Of a stretch of 64,000 nt of DNA, positions 49,983-58,457 are shown piece after piece. The DNA lies in NCBI GenBank assembly GCA_045807225.1, contig JBJMHU010000197.1:1-64000 (forward strand), in the 5' to 3' direction. Under the pieces are notes generated by a model, which did not search any database, was not told where the DNA came from, and saw only the letters and a list, made by a program, of their open reading frames with translations. Source of the DNA: Fodinibacter sp045807225 (GTDB lineage: Bacteria; Actinomycetota; Actinomycetes; Actinomycetales; Dermatophilaceae). Within the stretch, counting starts at the first letter, position 1. Each line of letters opens with the position of its first letter. Made by a program: the position numbers and the translations under genes.

Positions 49983-50351
49983 ATGCTCGGTCAGGTGAAG
50001 CAGGTCGGGTTCGTCGCAGTGGCCGACCTGGATGCCGCGCAGCGCTTCTACGGGGGAGTCCTGGGCCTCGACCTCGTGGACGCGCGCCCGTTCGCCCTCG
50101 TCCACGACACCGCCACCGGCCAACTACGGATCACCGTCGTGGAGAAGGTTCACCCGGCCCCCTACACGGTGCTCGGGTGGATCGTCACGGATCTCGAGGC
50201 GGAGATGGATCGGCTCACCGAGGGCGGCGTGGCGTTCAACCGCTACGAGGGGATGACCCAGGACGACCGGGGCATCTGGACCACACCGGACGGCTCCCGG
50301 GTCGCCTGGTTCCACGACCCCGACGGCAACACCCTCTCCCTGCAGTCCTGA
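49983..50351 (+). CDS. VOC (glyoxalase/bleomycin-resistance) family protein
   Basis: A 122-aa vicinal-oxygen-chelate protein with the two beta-alpha-beta-beta-beta modules: VGFVAVADLDAAQRFYGGVL and VAWFHDPDGNTLSLQS at the end. The metal-ligand pattern is incomplete, so it may bind a ligand without catalysis. Start ATG 49983 opens with the first strand. It is followed about 250 bp later by a small membrane protein of the same family as the one at 31023. Confidence 0.83.
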   Translation: MLGQVKQVGFVAVADLDAAQRFYGGVLGLDLVDARPFALVHDTATGQLRITVVEKVHPAPYTVLGWIVTDLEAEMDRLTEGGVAFNRYEGMTQDDRGIWTTPDGSRVAWFHDPDGNTLSLQS

Positions 50352-50599
50352 GCGAGGGCTGCGGGTCACCGCCGCCCGCCGGGGGGCCGGTCACGTGGTC
50401 GGTGTGGCTCATCCGCGCCATCACCCTTGGTTGCTGCGCCTGGAACGACACCTCCGCAGACTTCCGACTGCCGTGTTCGCGATGATGCGCCACGTGTGTG
50501 CCGGCGGGTACATACGTCGATCGCCCGGTGCGGGACAAATGGAGGGTCAGGTCGACGCAGGTTCTGGCGGAAGGCTCGCCGATACCGGAAGGACTCACC

Positions 50600-50770
50600 A
50601 TGTGGATGTGGATCATCATCGGCAGCATCATCGTCACGGTCATCCTCCTCGCCCGGTGGATCGACCGCAGTCGCGGCTCGCAGGGCGCGAGCCGCAGCCT
50701 TGACCTTCCGGGCATCAAGGCCGGACGGCCCAGCCACATCGACACCAATGACGGCTTCAACGGCATGTAG
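50600..50770 (+). CDS. Small single-pass membrane protein (MWMW family, copy 2)
   Basis: A 56-aa protein: MWMW start, one hydrophobic helix (about 3-22), then DRSRGSQGASRSLDLPG, which aligns with the 31023 paralogue (DRRGSSGASRADDLPG). The DNA around both starts is also alike (CCGGAA-AGGA-CATGTGGATGTGG). The tails differ. The family is unknown. Confidence 0.7.
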   Translation: MWMWIIIGSIIVTVILLARWIDRSRGSQGASRSLDLPGIKAGRPSHIDTNDGFNGM

Positions 50771-50892
50771 GCACCTCGTCGTTGACCATCTTCACCAGCG
50801 TCACCACGACGGCGTGCCATGCGGGAGACGGCGCCGGCCGGGCGCGGGGACCGGGGCCTACGACGCGTGACCGGCCGGCGTCGTGGGCTCGT

Positions 50893-51141
50893 CTACTCCA
50901 CCGGGTCGTGGCCAAGGACCCCGTTGTCAGAGACGGAAGGGGACCAAGCCCGGCCGTCCCACCACCGCAGCTCGTGCCGACGCGTGGGGTCGGCTGCCCA
51001 GCGTCCGACGGGTTCGCTCGACGGCGGCACCGGCGGCGCGCCCCGGGTGCGCACCCCCAGTCTGACCAGGAAGACCACCCCGACGACACCGGCCACCAGG
51101 ATCAGCAGGATCAGGAGTTCGACCGGCCCTATCCGCCCCAT
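50893..51141 (-). CDS. DUF2510 small membrane protein
   Basis: An 82-aa protein: an N-terminal membrane helix (about 8-28) and a C-terminal DUF2510 module (GRWAADPTRRHELRWWDGRA, then WSPSVSDNGV), where the Trp/His pattern W-x-D-P-x3-H-E-L-R-W-W-D-G-x2-W is complete. DUF2510 is common in actinobacterial membrane proteins and of unknown role. It is likely expressed alone. Confidence 0.82.
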   Translation of the reverse strand: MGRIGPVELLILLILVAGVVGVVFLVRLGVRTRGAPPVPPSSEPVGRWAADPTRRHELRWWDGRAWSPSVSDNGVLGHDPVE

Positions 51142-51209
51142 GCCCAGACGGTATCGCCCTCCCAGGACCGCGGGGAGGGCGCCTGAACGGTCGCCCCCGG
51201 CGCGCCGGC

Positions 51210-52085
51210 CTAGAGTGCGGCGACGACCGCACTGACGGGCGTGCAGGGCAGGTCCGGGAACTCGCTCCGCAGGTCCCTGTCGTTCGTCGTCGGAAACACG
51301 TCCATCGCCAGCGCTGCACGGGCCTGCCGGGCGATCACCGGTTTGAGCAGGCCGACCGTGTTGGCCATCACCTGGAGGATCGGCCGCGGTACGTGCCGCG
51401 GAGTCCCGGGCCAGCCGTGCTGGGCCATGACCAGCTCGGCGAGCCGCGTCAGGGTCACCGGGTCAGGGCCGCAGATCTCCAGCACCCGTCCGCGCAGGGT
51501 GTCGTCGAGCACGGCGCGCTCCACCAGGGCCGCCACGTCGGCGACGCTGACCCAGCTGACCGGGTTGTCGCCGCGACCGAACACCAGCGGCCTGCGCGAC
51601 CGGCCTGCGGTGCGCTCGAGAAGCTGGGCCCAGGTCTCGGCGTACGCCTCCGGTCGCAGGATCGTCCACGCCGACCCGCTGGACCGCAGGCGCTGCTCGG
51701 CCGCGTACTTCGCCCGCATGAGCTCCATCGGGCTCTCGGGTGAGGCTCCGATGACCGACACCATGACGACGTCCGCCCCGGCCTTCTCGGCCGCCTCGAT
51801 GAGGTGGACGTTGCCGTCGTGGTCGACCGACTGCGGGGTGGCTCCGGCGGGGCCCATGAACCCCTGGACCGCCGACACGACCAGGTCCACTCCCTCCATC
51901 GGTGTGCGAAGGCTGGCCGGATCCCTCACGTCTGCCCGCACGACCTCCACGTCGGGGTCGATCGTGCCGGGACGAGGTGCCACACCGCGGCTGAGCACCC
52001 GGACCGCCAGTCCGCGGTCGTGCAACCGGTTGGCGACGAGGCTGCCGAGGCAGCCGGTGCCGCCAGCGATCAGGATCCTGGCCAC
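51210..52085 (-). CDS. NmrA-like NAD(P)-binding SDR family protein
   Basis: A 291-aa atypical short-chain dehydrogenase with a Rossmann fold: ILIAGGTGCLGSLVANRL is the dinucleotide loop (G-G-T-G-x-x-G), VRADVRDPASL marks the next strand, and a middle section (LRPEAYAETWAQLLE) is typical of NmrA/complex-I-assembly-like members. The catalytic YxxxK is not evident, so a regulator or reductase of unknown substrate is likely. Its start is 84 bp from the stop of the cysteine hydrolase on the same strand. Confidence 0.82.
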   Translation of the reverse strand: MARILIAGGTGCLGSLVANRLHDRGLAVRVLSRGVAPRPGTIDPDVEVVRADVRDPASLRTPMEGVDLVVSAVQGFMGPAGATPQSVDHDGNVHLIEAAEKAGADVVMVSVIGASPESPMELMRAKYAAEQRLRSSGSAWTILRPEAYAETWAQLLERTAGRSRRPLVFGRGDNPVSWVSVADVAALVERAVLDDTLRGRVLEICGPDPVTLTRLAELVMAQHGWPGTPRHVPRPILQVMANTVGLLKPVIARQARAALAMDVFPTTNDRDLRSEFPDLPCTPVSAVVAAL

Positions 52086-52169
52086 GTCGGGGCAGGAGGC
52101 CGGTCGGAGTCGTGCTCGGCCGGTCGGAACAGGTGCGGGGGCATCGTGCTGACCGGCGTCGTCGAGCGG

Positions 52170-52778
52170 CTACTCCTCGAGGTCCGCGATGAAGTCCGAT
52201 GCCGCCATCGGGGTGGAGAACATCGGGTAGTCGTACTTGATCGCATTGTCGTGCTCCTCGGGGGAGGTGGCGGCGACGCAGTCGCTCAACGTGATGACCT
52301 GGTAGCCGTTCTCGTACCCCGAGCGCATGGTCGACTCGACGCAGCAGTTCGTGAGGAACCCGCCCAGGGCGATGGTGGTGATCCCCTTGCTGCGCAGGAT
52401 GAAGTCGAGGTTGGTGCTGGCGAAGGTGTCCAGGCCGCGCTTGCCCTCGATGACGATGTCACCCTCGGCCGGAGCCAGCTCGTCGACGATGTCGGCACCC
52501 CAGGTGCCCTTGACGAAGGCGTTGCCGTCGACGACACCCTTGAGGATGCCGTACGGGTGCGCGCTGATCTCGTTGTAGCCGGGGGCGAAGGTGATCGGCG
52601 CGTGCATCACGGTCACCCCGGCGGCTCGCGCCGCAGCGACGACGTCCTGCGTCTTGGCCAGCATCTCGGTACGGTCCATGACCTCCGAGACCGCTCCGTG
52701 GAGGACGCCGCCCTCCGACGTGAAGTCGTTCTGGTACTCGATCAGGACCACTGCGGTTGTGCTGGGGTCAACGCCCAT
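52170..52778 (-). CDS. Isochorismatase-family cysteine hydrolase
   Basis: A 202-aa hydrolase with the family triad: Asp in LIEYQNDFTSEGG (about residue 18), Lys in VIEGKRGLD, and the nucleophile in GFLTNCCVEST, where the second Cys aligns with the catalytic one. Members cleave amides (nicotinamide, carbamoyl sarcosine) or vinyl ethers; the pocket gives no firm substrate. It is the upstream gene of a probable two-gene unit with the NmrA-like gene. Confidence 0.85.
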   Translation of the reverse strand: MGVDPSTTAVVLIEYQNDFTSEGGVLHGAVSEVMDRTEMLAKTQDVVAAARAAGVTVMHAPITFAPGYNEISAHPYGILKGVVDGNAFVKGTWGADIVDELAPAEGDIVIEGKRGLDTFASTNLDFILRSKGITTIALGGFLTNCCVESTMRSGYENGYQVITLSDCVAATSPEEHDNAIKYDYPMFSTPMAASDFIADLEE

Positions 52779-53220
52779 GTGATCTCTCCTCGCTGTCAGG
52801 ACTGTGCGTCCAGCACCTCTTTCTCACCGTCGCAGGACAGCCGCGCCCGGGTTCGGTGAGGGTGGCCGCTGGGAGCCTCCACGCAGCATCCTGCACCTCG
52901 ACCCGACACCACGTCGATGGGTGCGTGCGCCCTACCCGGCCGGCACGGTGCTGAGGGCATGTCGCCCGCCAGCACGGAGAGGTCACGGCCCTGGCCGGCC
53001 TCGCCCAGGTCGTCGTGGTGCGCAGCATCTCCCCGTGCGCCGTGGAGCAGGTGGACGACCTCACCCCCCATGGCTCGACCGGTCGGCCCGGAACGCGGTC
53101 TTCGACCACGACCGGACCAGGCGCCGTCACGACGCGGCCCGGACCTGGACCAGTGGCGGGCGCCGGACGTCTCGAGAAAGGCGGAGGCGCGATGCTGCCG
53201 ATGGTCCTAGCATCGAGCCC
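52779..53220. other. Divergent intergenic region without convincing gene
   Basis: About 440 bp between divergent start codons. Several frames are open, but all are Arg/Pro/Ser-rich shadows without ribosome sites. One plus-strand frame around 52970-53070 (VVVVRSISPCAVEQVDDLTP) looks slightly protein-like and could be a gene remnant. No repeat or hairpin stands out. Confidence 0.4.
53208..53213 (+). promoter_or_regulatory. -10 element TAGCAT (leaderless) for the phosphotransferase
   Basis: TAGCAT ends 7 nt before GTG 53221. Confidence 0.4.
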
Positions 53221-54426
53221 GTGGATGCCGGTGGACGCTCGGCTCGGCTGGTACTCGTGCACCACGGCACGGTGGCCGGCGCCCTGCCCCCGCTCCAGCT
53301 GGAGATGCCCTGGTGGCCCGAGACGCATGACGTGGTGGCCGCCGCGCGCGAGCACTTCGGGATCGACGTGGTGGTGCTCCGCCTGCTGGAGACCCGGTCG
53401 GACCACCCGTTCGGTGGGGCAGTGACGTACCTGGCCGAGACGGACCGGCTCCCCGGCATCCGGCTTGAACCGTGGCCGGCCGAGGTTCTCGCCGACGAGC
53501 CGCTGCGCGCCCCATGGGCTCGCCCCGGTGGGCCGGAGATGCTGCTGAGGTGGGCCGACGAGCAGCTCGGGGCGCGGGGGATGGAGCGGGTCGGGCCGGC
53601 CCAGCAGATGCGGTCGTGGAACCTGTCAGCCCTCTGGAGGCTCCCGACCGGCGAAGGGCCGGTCTGGCTCAAGGCGGTTCCCGGCTTCTTCGCACACGAG
53701 GGGGACGTCATCGACTGGATCGGGTCCCCTCCCGGCCCCCGCCTGGTGGCTCACGTGCCCGGTCGCGTGCTCATGGCGGAGGCCCGTGGTGCTCCGAACC
53801 ACGGCACGCGGGGGCCGGCGCTCGAGCCGATGGTGCAGCTGCTCACCCGGCTCCAGGAGCGCGCAGCACAGCAGACCCAGGAGCTGCTCGCGATCGGCGT
53901 GCCGGACCGGCGGCTGCGGAGAATGGTGCGCCGGATCGAGTCCGTGACCGAGGAGTGGGCCGGGTCCGTCGACCCGAACGAGCGGCGCGCGCTCGCCGTC
54001 CTCGTCGCGGACCTGCCGAGGCGCTTGGCGCGGATCGACGAGTGTGGGGTTCCTGACACGTTGGTGCACGGCGACTTCCACCCCGGAAACGTCGTGGGCG
54101 AGCCCGGGGCACACGTCCTCATCGACTGGGGCGACTCCTTCGTGGGACACCCGCTCATCGACGAGCTGGCCTTCACCCAGCGCCTGGACGCGCCCGATCG
54201 CGCCGTCGCGCGACAGTGGTTCGTGGGCGCCTGGCGCCGCATCGCGCCGGAAGCCGACCCGGAGCGGGCTGCCGCGCTGCTCCGCCCCGTGCTGCCACTG
54301 CTGGCCGCAGTGATGTACGCCGACTTCTGCGCCGGCATCGAGCCGGACGAGCGGGTCTACCACCACTCCGACGTGGGCCGGATGCTGCAGCAGGCCGTCA
54401 CAGAGAGCCGGCCGGGGCACCACTGA
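53221..54426 (+). CDS. Aminoglycoside phosphotransferase (APH) family protein with extra N-terminal domain
   Basis: A 401-aa protein. The C-terminal APH/choline-kinase fold has the catalytic loop LVHGDFHPGNVV (Asp-Asn) and the metal motif VLIDWGDSFVGHPLIDELAF. Residues about 1-110 form a separate part (ARLVLVHHGTVAGALPPLQL, VVVLRLLETRSDHPFGGAVT) resembling a NUDIX-like strand set without the catalytic NUDIX box. GTG 53221 is chosen from the TAGCAT -10. The substrate is likely a small hydroxyl compound; it need not be an antibiotic. Confidence 0.8.
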   Translation: MDAGGRSARLVLVHHGTVAGALPPLQLEMPWWPETHDVVAAAREHFGIDVVVLRLLETRSDHPFGGAVTYLAETDRLPGIRLEPWPAEVLADEPLRAPWARPGGPEMLLRWADEQLGARGMERVGPAQQMRSWNLSALWRLPTGEGPVWLKAVPGFFAHEGDVIDWIGSPPGPRLVAHVPGRVLMAEARGAPNHGTRGPALEPMVQLLTRLQERAAQQTQELLAIGVPDRRLRRMVRRIESVTEEWAGSVDPNERRALAVLVADLPRRLARIDECGVPDTLVHGDFHPGNVVGEPGAHVLIDWGDSFVGHPLIDELAFTQRLDAPDRAVARQWFVGAWRRIAPEADPERAAALLRPVLPLLAAVMYADFCAGIEPDERVYHHSDVGRMLQQAVTESRPGHH

Positions 54427-54446
54427 CCGGATCTCGGGGCGGCCAG

Positions 54447-54719
54447 GTCAGCCTGCTGCTGACGACGTCGTTCGCTGCCACGTACGACCCGGCGTGGGCA
54501 CGGCCTCGCAGTGGTTACCAGCAGCTCCTCGAGTTCTATGTCGGCGAGAACGCAGCGGTGCAGGAGCGTTGGGCTGCCATGGTCGCCGCCGGTCATCCCA
54601 GCCGCATGCCGCCCACCCAGACCGCTGGCCCCTACGCCGCCATGGTCGACGACCCCGACGGGAACGTCGTCCTGCTCACGTCCGACGAGGCGGCCCGCGT
54701 CGACGCGAGCGACCGGTGA
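54447..54719 (+). pseudogene. 5'-truncated VOC (glyoxalase-like) gene
   Basis: The frame encodes the C-terminal two thirds of a VOC protein (SLLLTTSFAATYDPAW, then MVAAGHPSRMPPTQTAGPYA and MVDDPDGNVVLLTSDEA). The first beta-alpha module is missing, and no ATG, GTG or TTG lies in frame between the preceding APH stop and the homologous part; further upstream the frame lies inside the APH gene and is Arg-rich shadow. A deletion that joined the APH gene to this remnant is the simplest explanation. Confidence 0.7.
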
Positions 54720-54762
54720 GCCGTGCGCCCGACACCACGGGCCGCCGGGTCGCGCCGACGCC

Positions 54763-55119
54763 CTACGGGGCGGGCGGACCGGGGAACCGGTGCACCTCCT
54801 GCGGCCAGTCGAGCGCGACGGCCAGTCGGCCCGCCCAGTAGCGGGCCGCCTCGTCGTCGGGGACGTCGATGACGGTGAACCCGCCCAGGTGCTCCTTGGT
54901 CTCGACGTACGGCCCGTCGACGAACAACGGCTTGCCGTCCCTGGCCTCGACGCTGCACACCACGGTGGACGCGTCGATGCCGCCGTTGCCGAACACGAAG
55001 GCACCGGCGGCCTCCATGTCCGCAAGCACCGCCTGGCCGGCCGCGCTCTTCTGCCGCAGCTCCTCGGCCGTGTGCTCGTGCACCCACTCGTCGTTGAATG
55101 CGATCAGGTACTGCGTCAC
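54763..55119 (-). CDS. DGPF-domain (YCII-related) protein 4
   Basis: A 118-aa YCII-related protein: FVDGPYVETKEHLGGFTVID carries the tag, with the N-terminal MTQYLIAFNDEWV strand usual for the family. It stands alone, 45 kb from the sigma-linked trio. About 80 bp upstream, TGTCGC and CGTG are separated by 17 bp on its strand (55200-55226), similar to the candidate ECF42 promoter at 8187. Confidence 0.83.
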   Translation of the reverse strand: MTQYLIAFNDEWVHEHTAEELRQKSAAGQAVLADMEAAGAFVFGNGGIDASTVVCSVEARDGKPLFVDGPYVETKEHLGGFTVIDVPDDEAARYWAGRLAVALDWPQEVHRFPGPPAP

Positions 55120-55199
55120 TGGCTTCTCCTCTCCGTGGCCGCGGGTCCTTCACCGGCTCCGCGGATGCGGCGGCCCGGGCGGCCGACGCTCACCACCTC

Positions 55200-55226
55200 C
55201 ACGAACGGCACCGAACCGATGCGACA
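55200..55226 (-). promoter_or_regulatory. Possible ECF42-like promoter before DGPF protein 4
   Basis: TGTCGC-N17-CGTG on the minus strand differs by one base in each box from the promoter proposed at 8187-8213, with identical spacing. It is a weak match. Confidence 0.3.
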
Positions 55227-55335
55227 CCTCGACGTGAACACGGTACGAGGGGGACGTGCGGCCTGGCCCTGACAAGGGTGGTCGGAGCATCCCAGGGTCG
55301 ACGCCCGAGCGACCCGCCGACCCGGCCGGTGCCGG

Positions 55336-55608
55336 TCAGACCAGCGAGTTGAGATCGGCCGCGACCCGCTGCAGGGTGGCCCGTTCGTCCTGCCCGGTGT
55401 CGCGGTACCGCTGCACCATGAGCAGACCGGTCAGGTTCACGAAGCCACCGATCACCTCGATCGCCCCCCGGAACACGTCACCCTCACCCCGCTCCTGCAG
55501 GATGTCGGTCAGGGTCTCGATGCCGAACGACGGGTCGTCGCTGCTGTCGACCCAGGCCGTCATGATGGCGACGGCCTCGCGGGTGAGGTCGGCTTGACGC
55601 GGCTTCAT
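55336..55608 (-). CDS. Small helical protein, unknown function (90 aa)
   Basis: A 90-aa, mostly helical soluble protein (REAVAIMTAWVDSSDDPSFG, then GAIEVIGGFVNLTGLLMVQR with a mildly hydrophobic helix). No family is recognised. Its ATG overlaps the stop of the upstream Cys-rich gene (ATGA), so both are translated from one message. Confidence 0.65.
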   Translation of the reverse strand: MKPRQADLTREAVAIMTAWVDSSDDPSFGIETLTDILQERGEGDVFRGAIEVIGGFVNLTGLLMVQRYRDTGQDERATLQRVAADLNSLV

Positions 55609-55841
55609 CTCGAGATCATCGCCTGGGGTGGGCTCACGGGGGGCTGCGGGCGCTCGGCATCGGATGTGCCGTGCGGTGACCTGTGGCGGCTCGCGTCGTC
55701 GGGTGCCTTGCGGTGCGAGCCGACGCACGGCAGTGACGTGCCCAGGGTGGGGAACTGCTGCTGGTGCCCGACGAGCCTGCCGTCGCGCACGGCGACGAGC
55801 TCCTGACACGCCCTGCACACACTCCCGCTGTGTCGGCCCAC
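55605..55841 (-). CDS. Small Cys-containing (zinc-ribbon-like) protein (78 aa)
   Basis: A 78-aa protein: C9-x-x-C12 (VCRACQEL), C39 and several His residues (H4, H26, H42) suggest a small metal site. The C-terminal half is Arg/Pro-rich and disordered. GTG 55841 is 8 nt after GGAG. Its stop overlaps the next gene's ATG, which supports it as a real coding sequence despite its length. Confidence 0.5.
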   Translation of the reverse strand: MGRHSGSVCRACQELVAVRDGRLVGHQQQFPTLGTSLPCVGSHRKAPDDASRHRSPHGTSDAERPQPPVSPPQAMISR

Positions 55842-56060
55842 GATCGTTCTCCGTTCCCCGCTGGCAGGCGCGCTCGGTCGTGCGCGCAGGCTCCCTCTGG
55901 TGCTGGTATACCCGAGAAGCCGGAGGTGATGCCGCGCACCCACCCCCCTTTGACGTGCCCCCGCCGCCCTGTTCCCCGGGGGCGTGGACAGCACCGAGGC
56001 GCCGCGTGCAGGCTCAGCCGCATGACCGGCTTCGACGCATCGAACGGAAGGGGTGGACCC

Positions 56061-56933
56061 GTGGACGTGGGATTCCTCGGCCTGGGCACCATGGGCCTGC
56101 CCATCGCGCAGAACATGGCCCGTGCCGGCACGCGGCTGGTCGTGTGGAACCGGTCTGAGCCGGCGCGCGAGGCCATGAGCAGGATGGGCGCGCGGGTGGC
56201 GCCGACCCCCCGCCGGGTCTTCCGTGAGGTCGACGTCGTCTTCCTGATGCTCGCCGACGGTGAGGTCATCGATGCCGTGCTGGGTCGTGGAACACCGGCA
56301 TTCGATGAGCTGGTCAAGGGCCACACCGTCGTGCACATGGGCACGACGGCAGCGTCCTACTCACAACAGCTGGCGACGGACACGGAGAGCGCCGGTGGCC
56401 ACTATGTCGAGGCCCCGGTCTCGGGTTCGCGGGTCCCTGCGGCGCAGGGTCGGCTGGTCGGGATGGTCGCCGGACCCGACGACGCCGTCGACCGGGTGCT
56501 TCCGCTCCTGGACCCGGTGTGCTCCTTCGTGGTCCGCTGTGGGGAGGCGCCGAAGGCGACCCAGCTGAAGCTGGCGGTCAACCTGTTCCTCATCACGCAG
56601 GTCACCGGCCTGGTCGAGGCGTTCCACTTCGCCGAGCGCAACGGCCTCGACCTCGACCTGTTCCGCTCGGTGGTCGATGCCGGGCCGATGGCCAGCGCCG
56701 TATCCCGCCTGAAGCTCGACAAGCTCGTGGAGGGAGACTTCACGGTGCAGGCCTCGGTGCGTGACGTCTTCTACAACAACCGACTCATCGCGGATGCCGC
56801 CCGCGGCGCGGAGGTGCCCACGCCCCTGTTGGACGCCTGCCACCGGCTCTTCGAGTCCGCCGCCCTGCTCGGGCACGGCCACGAGGACATGGCCGCGGTG
56901 CTGCGAGCCTTCGAGGCGCTCAAGGACCCGTGA
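56061..56933 (+). CDS. NAD(P)-dependent beta-hydroxyacid dehydrogenase
   Basis: A 290-aa enzyme of the 3-hydroxyisobutyrate dehydrogenase/GLYR1 family. The N-terminal Rossmann loop is VGFLGLGTMGLPIAQNM, the substrate loop EAPVSGSRVPAAQGRLV (the G-S/G-x-x-x-A-x-x-G pattern), and the catalytic Lys lies in APKATQLKLAVNLF. GTG 56061 follows GGAAGGGG by 7 nt; an ATG at 56022 is the alternative. It converges with, and overlaps by 14 bp, the phospholipase/carboxylesterase gene. Confidence 0.88.
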   Translation: MDVGFLGLGTMGLPIAQNMARAGTRLVVWNRSEPAREAMSRMGARVAPTPRRVFREVDVVFLMLADGEVIDAVLGRGTPAFDELVKGHTVVHMGTTAASYSQQLATDTESAGGHYVEAPVSGSRVPAAQGRLVGMVAGPDDAVDRVLPLLDPVCSFVVRCGEAPKATQLKLAVNLFLITQVTGLVEAFHFAERNGLDLDLFRSVVDAGPMASAVSRLKLDKLVEGDFTVQASVRDVFYNNRLIADAARGAEVPTPLLDACHRLFESAALLGHGHEDMAAVLRAFEALKDP

Positions 56934-57588
56934 AGCGCGAGCCCACCTTCGGCTCCTGCAGTGCGGCTGCGGTGAAGGTCATGGCGGCGCGGACCAGCGT
57001 CGGGCTCAGCAGGTGGCCGTCGTCGGGGAAGTCGACGAACGTCGCGGTGGTGTGGTCGGCAAGCCACCGTCGTGACCGCGTGGCCCGGGCCGGTGGGATG
57101 ACGTCGTCCCGGCCTCCCATGCCGTACCAGACGGCCGGCCGACGGGCGCGCAGTCCGGCATGTGGGGCCGTGTTGGCGACGAAGCCGGCCACGACCGCCG
57201 TGCTCAGGAACCGGTCGGGGTGCTGGCGGAGCAGCTGCACGGCCATCGCGCCGCCCTGTGACCAGCCGACCAACGCCACGCGGTCGGCCTCCTGACGCTC
57301 GAGCCAGGCACCGATCCCACGAGCGCCGGCGGCGTAGTCCGAGCGCAGCCGAGAGGTCGTCGTCCCCGGGCCGTCGAAGCGCACCCAGGCCCACCGGTCG
57401 CCAACCGGCAGCGGCGCCCGGAGCGAGGCGCCGACCACACCCGCCGGAAGCGCGGAGAACCATGCGGACCAGTCGTCCTCACGACCGGAGAAGCCGTGCA
57501 TGAAGACGACGAGCGGCAACCCGGAGCGGGTACCGGGACCGTGCGACCAGGCGATGGCGCGCTCGTCGAGGGGCGTGCTCCGTGTCAT
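56920..57588 (-). CDS. Phospholipase/carboxylesterase family alpha/beta hydrolase
   Basis: A 222-aa hydrolase: VVFMHGFSGREDDW (oxyanion), GWSQGGAMAVQLL (nucleophile Ser in G-W-S-Q-G), and the His in DDGHLLSPTL. The G-W-S-Q-G elbow is typical of the acyl-protein thioesterase/carboxylesterase family. Its ATG overlaps the stop of the upstream methyltransferase gene (ATGA). Confidence 0.87.
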   Translation of the reverse strand: MTRSTPLDERAIAWSHGPGTRSGLPLVVFMHGFSGREDDWSAWFSALPAGVVGASLRAPLPVGDRWAWVRFDGPGTTTSRLRSDYAAGARGIGAWLERQEADRVALVGWSQGGAMAVQLLRQHPDRFLSTAVVAGFVANTAPHAGLRARRPAVWYGMGGRDDVIPPARATRSRRWLADHTTATFVDFPDDGHLLSPTLVRAAMTFTAAALQEPKVGSRFTGP

Positions 57589-58457
57589 CCGCCGCGTCCT
57601 GCTGGTGCAGGCTCGTCAGCTGTGCGCGGCGGCGAGCAGAGCAGCTCGCCGTGCAGGACCGCGAACCAGGCGTCCGGGGAGTCGGCCCAGCGCCGCCAGC
57701 CCTGAGCCAGCCGTTCGAGGTCGTCGCTGCCGGCCAGCCCCCGCTGCAGGGCCTGCTCGGCCATGCCGGACCCGACGACCCGCTCGGCCCACATCCCGCC
57801 CCACCACGCCACGTCCTGCGGCGATGAGAAGCACCAGACGGCGGCGGAGGACGAGACCACGTCGAGCCCGGCCGCCAGCGCCCAGCTCTTGAGATGGCGT
57901 CCGGCATCCGGCTCGGCGCCGTTGCCGCGGGCGACCACCCGGTACAGGTCGAGCCACTCGTCGAGCTCGGGCACCGCCGGGAACCAGGTGAAGCCCGAGT
58001 AGTCGCTGTCGCGCACCGCGACGATCCCCTCCGGCGCGCAGACCCGGCCCATCTCGCGCAGCGCCGCGACGGGGTCACTGAGGTGCTGCAGCACCTGGTG
58101 GGCGTGCACCACGTCGACGGTGCCGGGCGCGTGGTCGAGCGCGTACACGTCGCCCACCATGAACTCGACATTGAGCACGCCGGCCCGCTCTGCGGCGGCG
58201 CGCGCCTCGTGGATGACGGCCTCGGACCGGTCGATGCCGGTCACGGACCCTGCGCTCGCCAGCTGCGCGAGGCCGAGGGTGATGGTGCCCGGACCGCAGC
58301 CCACGTCGAGGATCCGGGAGTCCTCCCGTAGGTGCGGCAACAGGTATCCGGCCGAGTTCTCCGGGGTCCGCCACCGATGGGACCGCAGCACCGACTCCAC
58401 GTGGCCGTGGGTGTAGACGTCCTCGGGCGGGTTCATGGGCAGGATCGTTCCACTCAT
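57585..58457 (-). CDS. Class I SAM-dependent methyltransferase
   Basis: A 290-aa methyltransferase: SAM loop LDVGCGPGTITLGLAQL, acidic strand VTGIDRSEAVIHEA, and the post-loop VVHAHQVLQHLSDPVAAL. It is of the UbiE/Methyltransf_11 type with a C-terminal cap of about 110 residues rich in Trp (WCFSSPQDVAWWGGMW). The start is either 58457 (MSGTILPM) or 58436 (MNPPEDVY); neither has a good ribosome site. The substrate is unknown. It is translationally coupled to the esterase behind it. Confidence 0.83.
   Translation of the reverse strand: MSGTILPMNPPEDVYTHGHVESVLRSHRWRTPENSAGYLLPHLREDSRILDVGCGPGTITLGLAQLASAGSVTGIDRSEAVIHEARAAAERAGVLNVEFMVGDVYALDHAPGTVDVVHAHQVLQHLSDPVAALREMGRVCAPEGIVAVRDSDYSGFTWFPAVPELDEWLDLYRVVARGNGAEPDAGRHLKSWALAAGLDVVSSSAAVWCFSSPQDVAWWGGMWAERVVGSGMAEQALQRGLAGSDDLERLAQGWRRWADSPDAWFAVLHGELLCSPPRTADEPAPAGRGG

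Noticed and set aside
52796..53210. Open frames in the gap between the cysteine hydrolase and APH genes
   Set aside because: Frames on both strands lack ribosome sites and are Arg/Pro/Ser-rich. One short stretch looks protein-like but cannot be anchored to a start.
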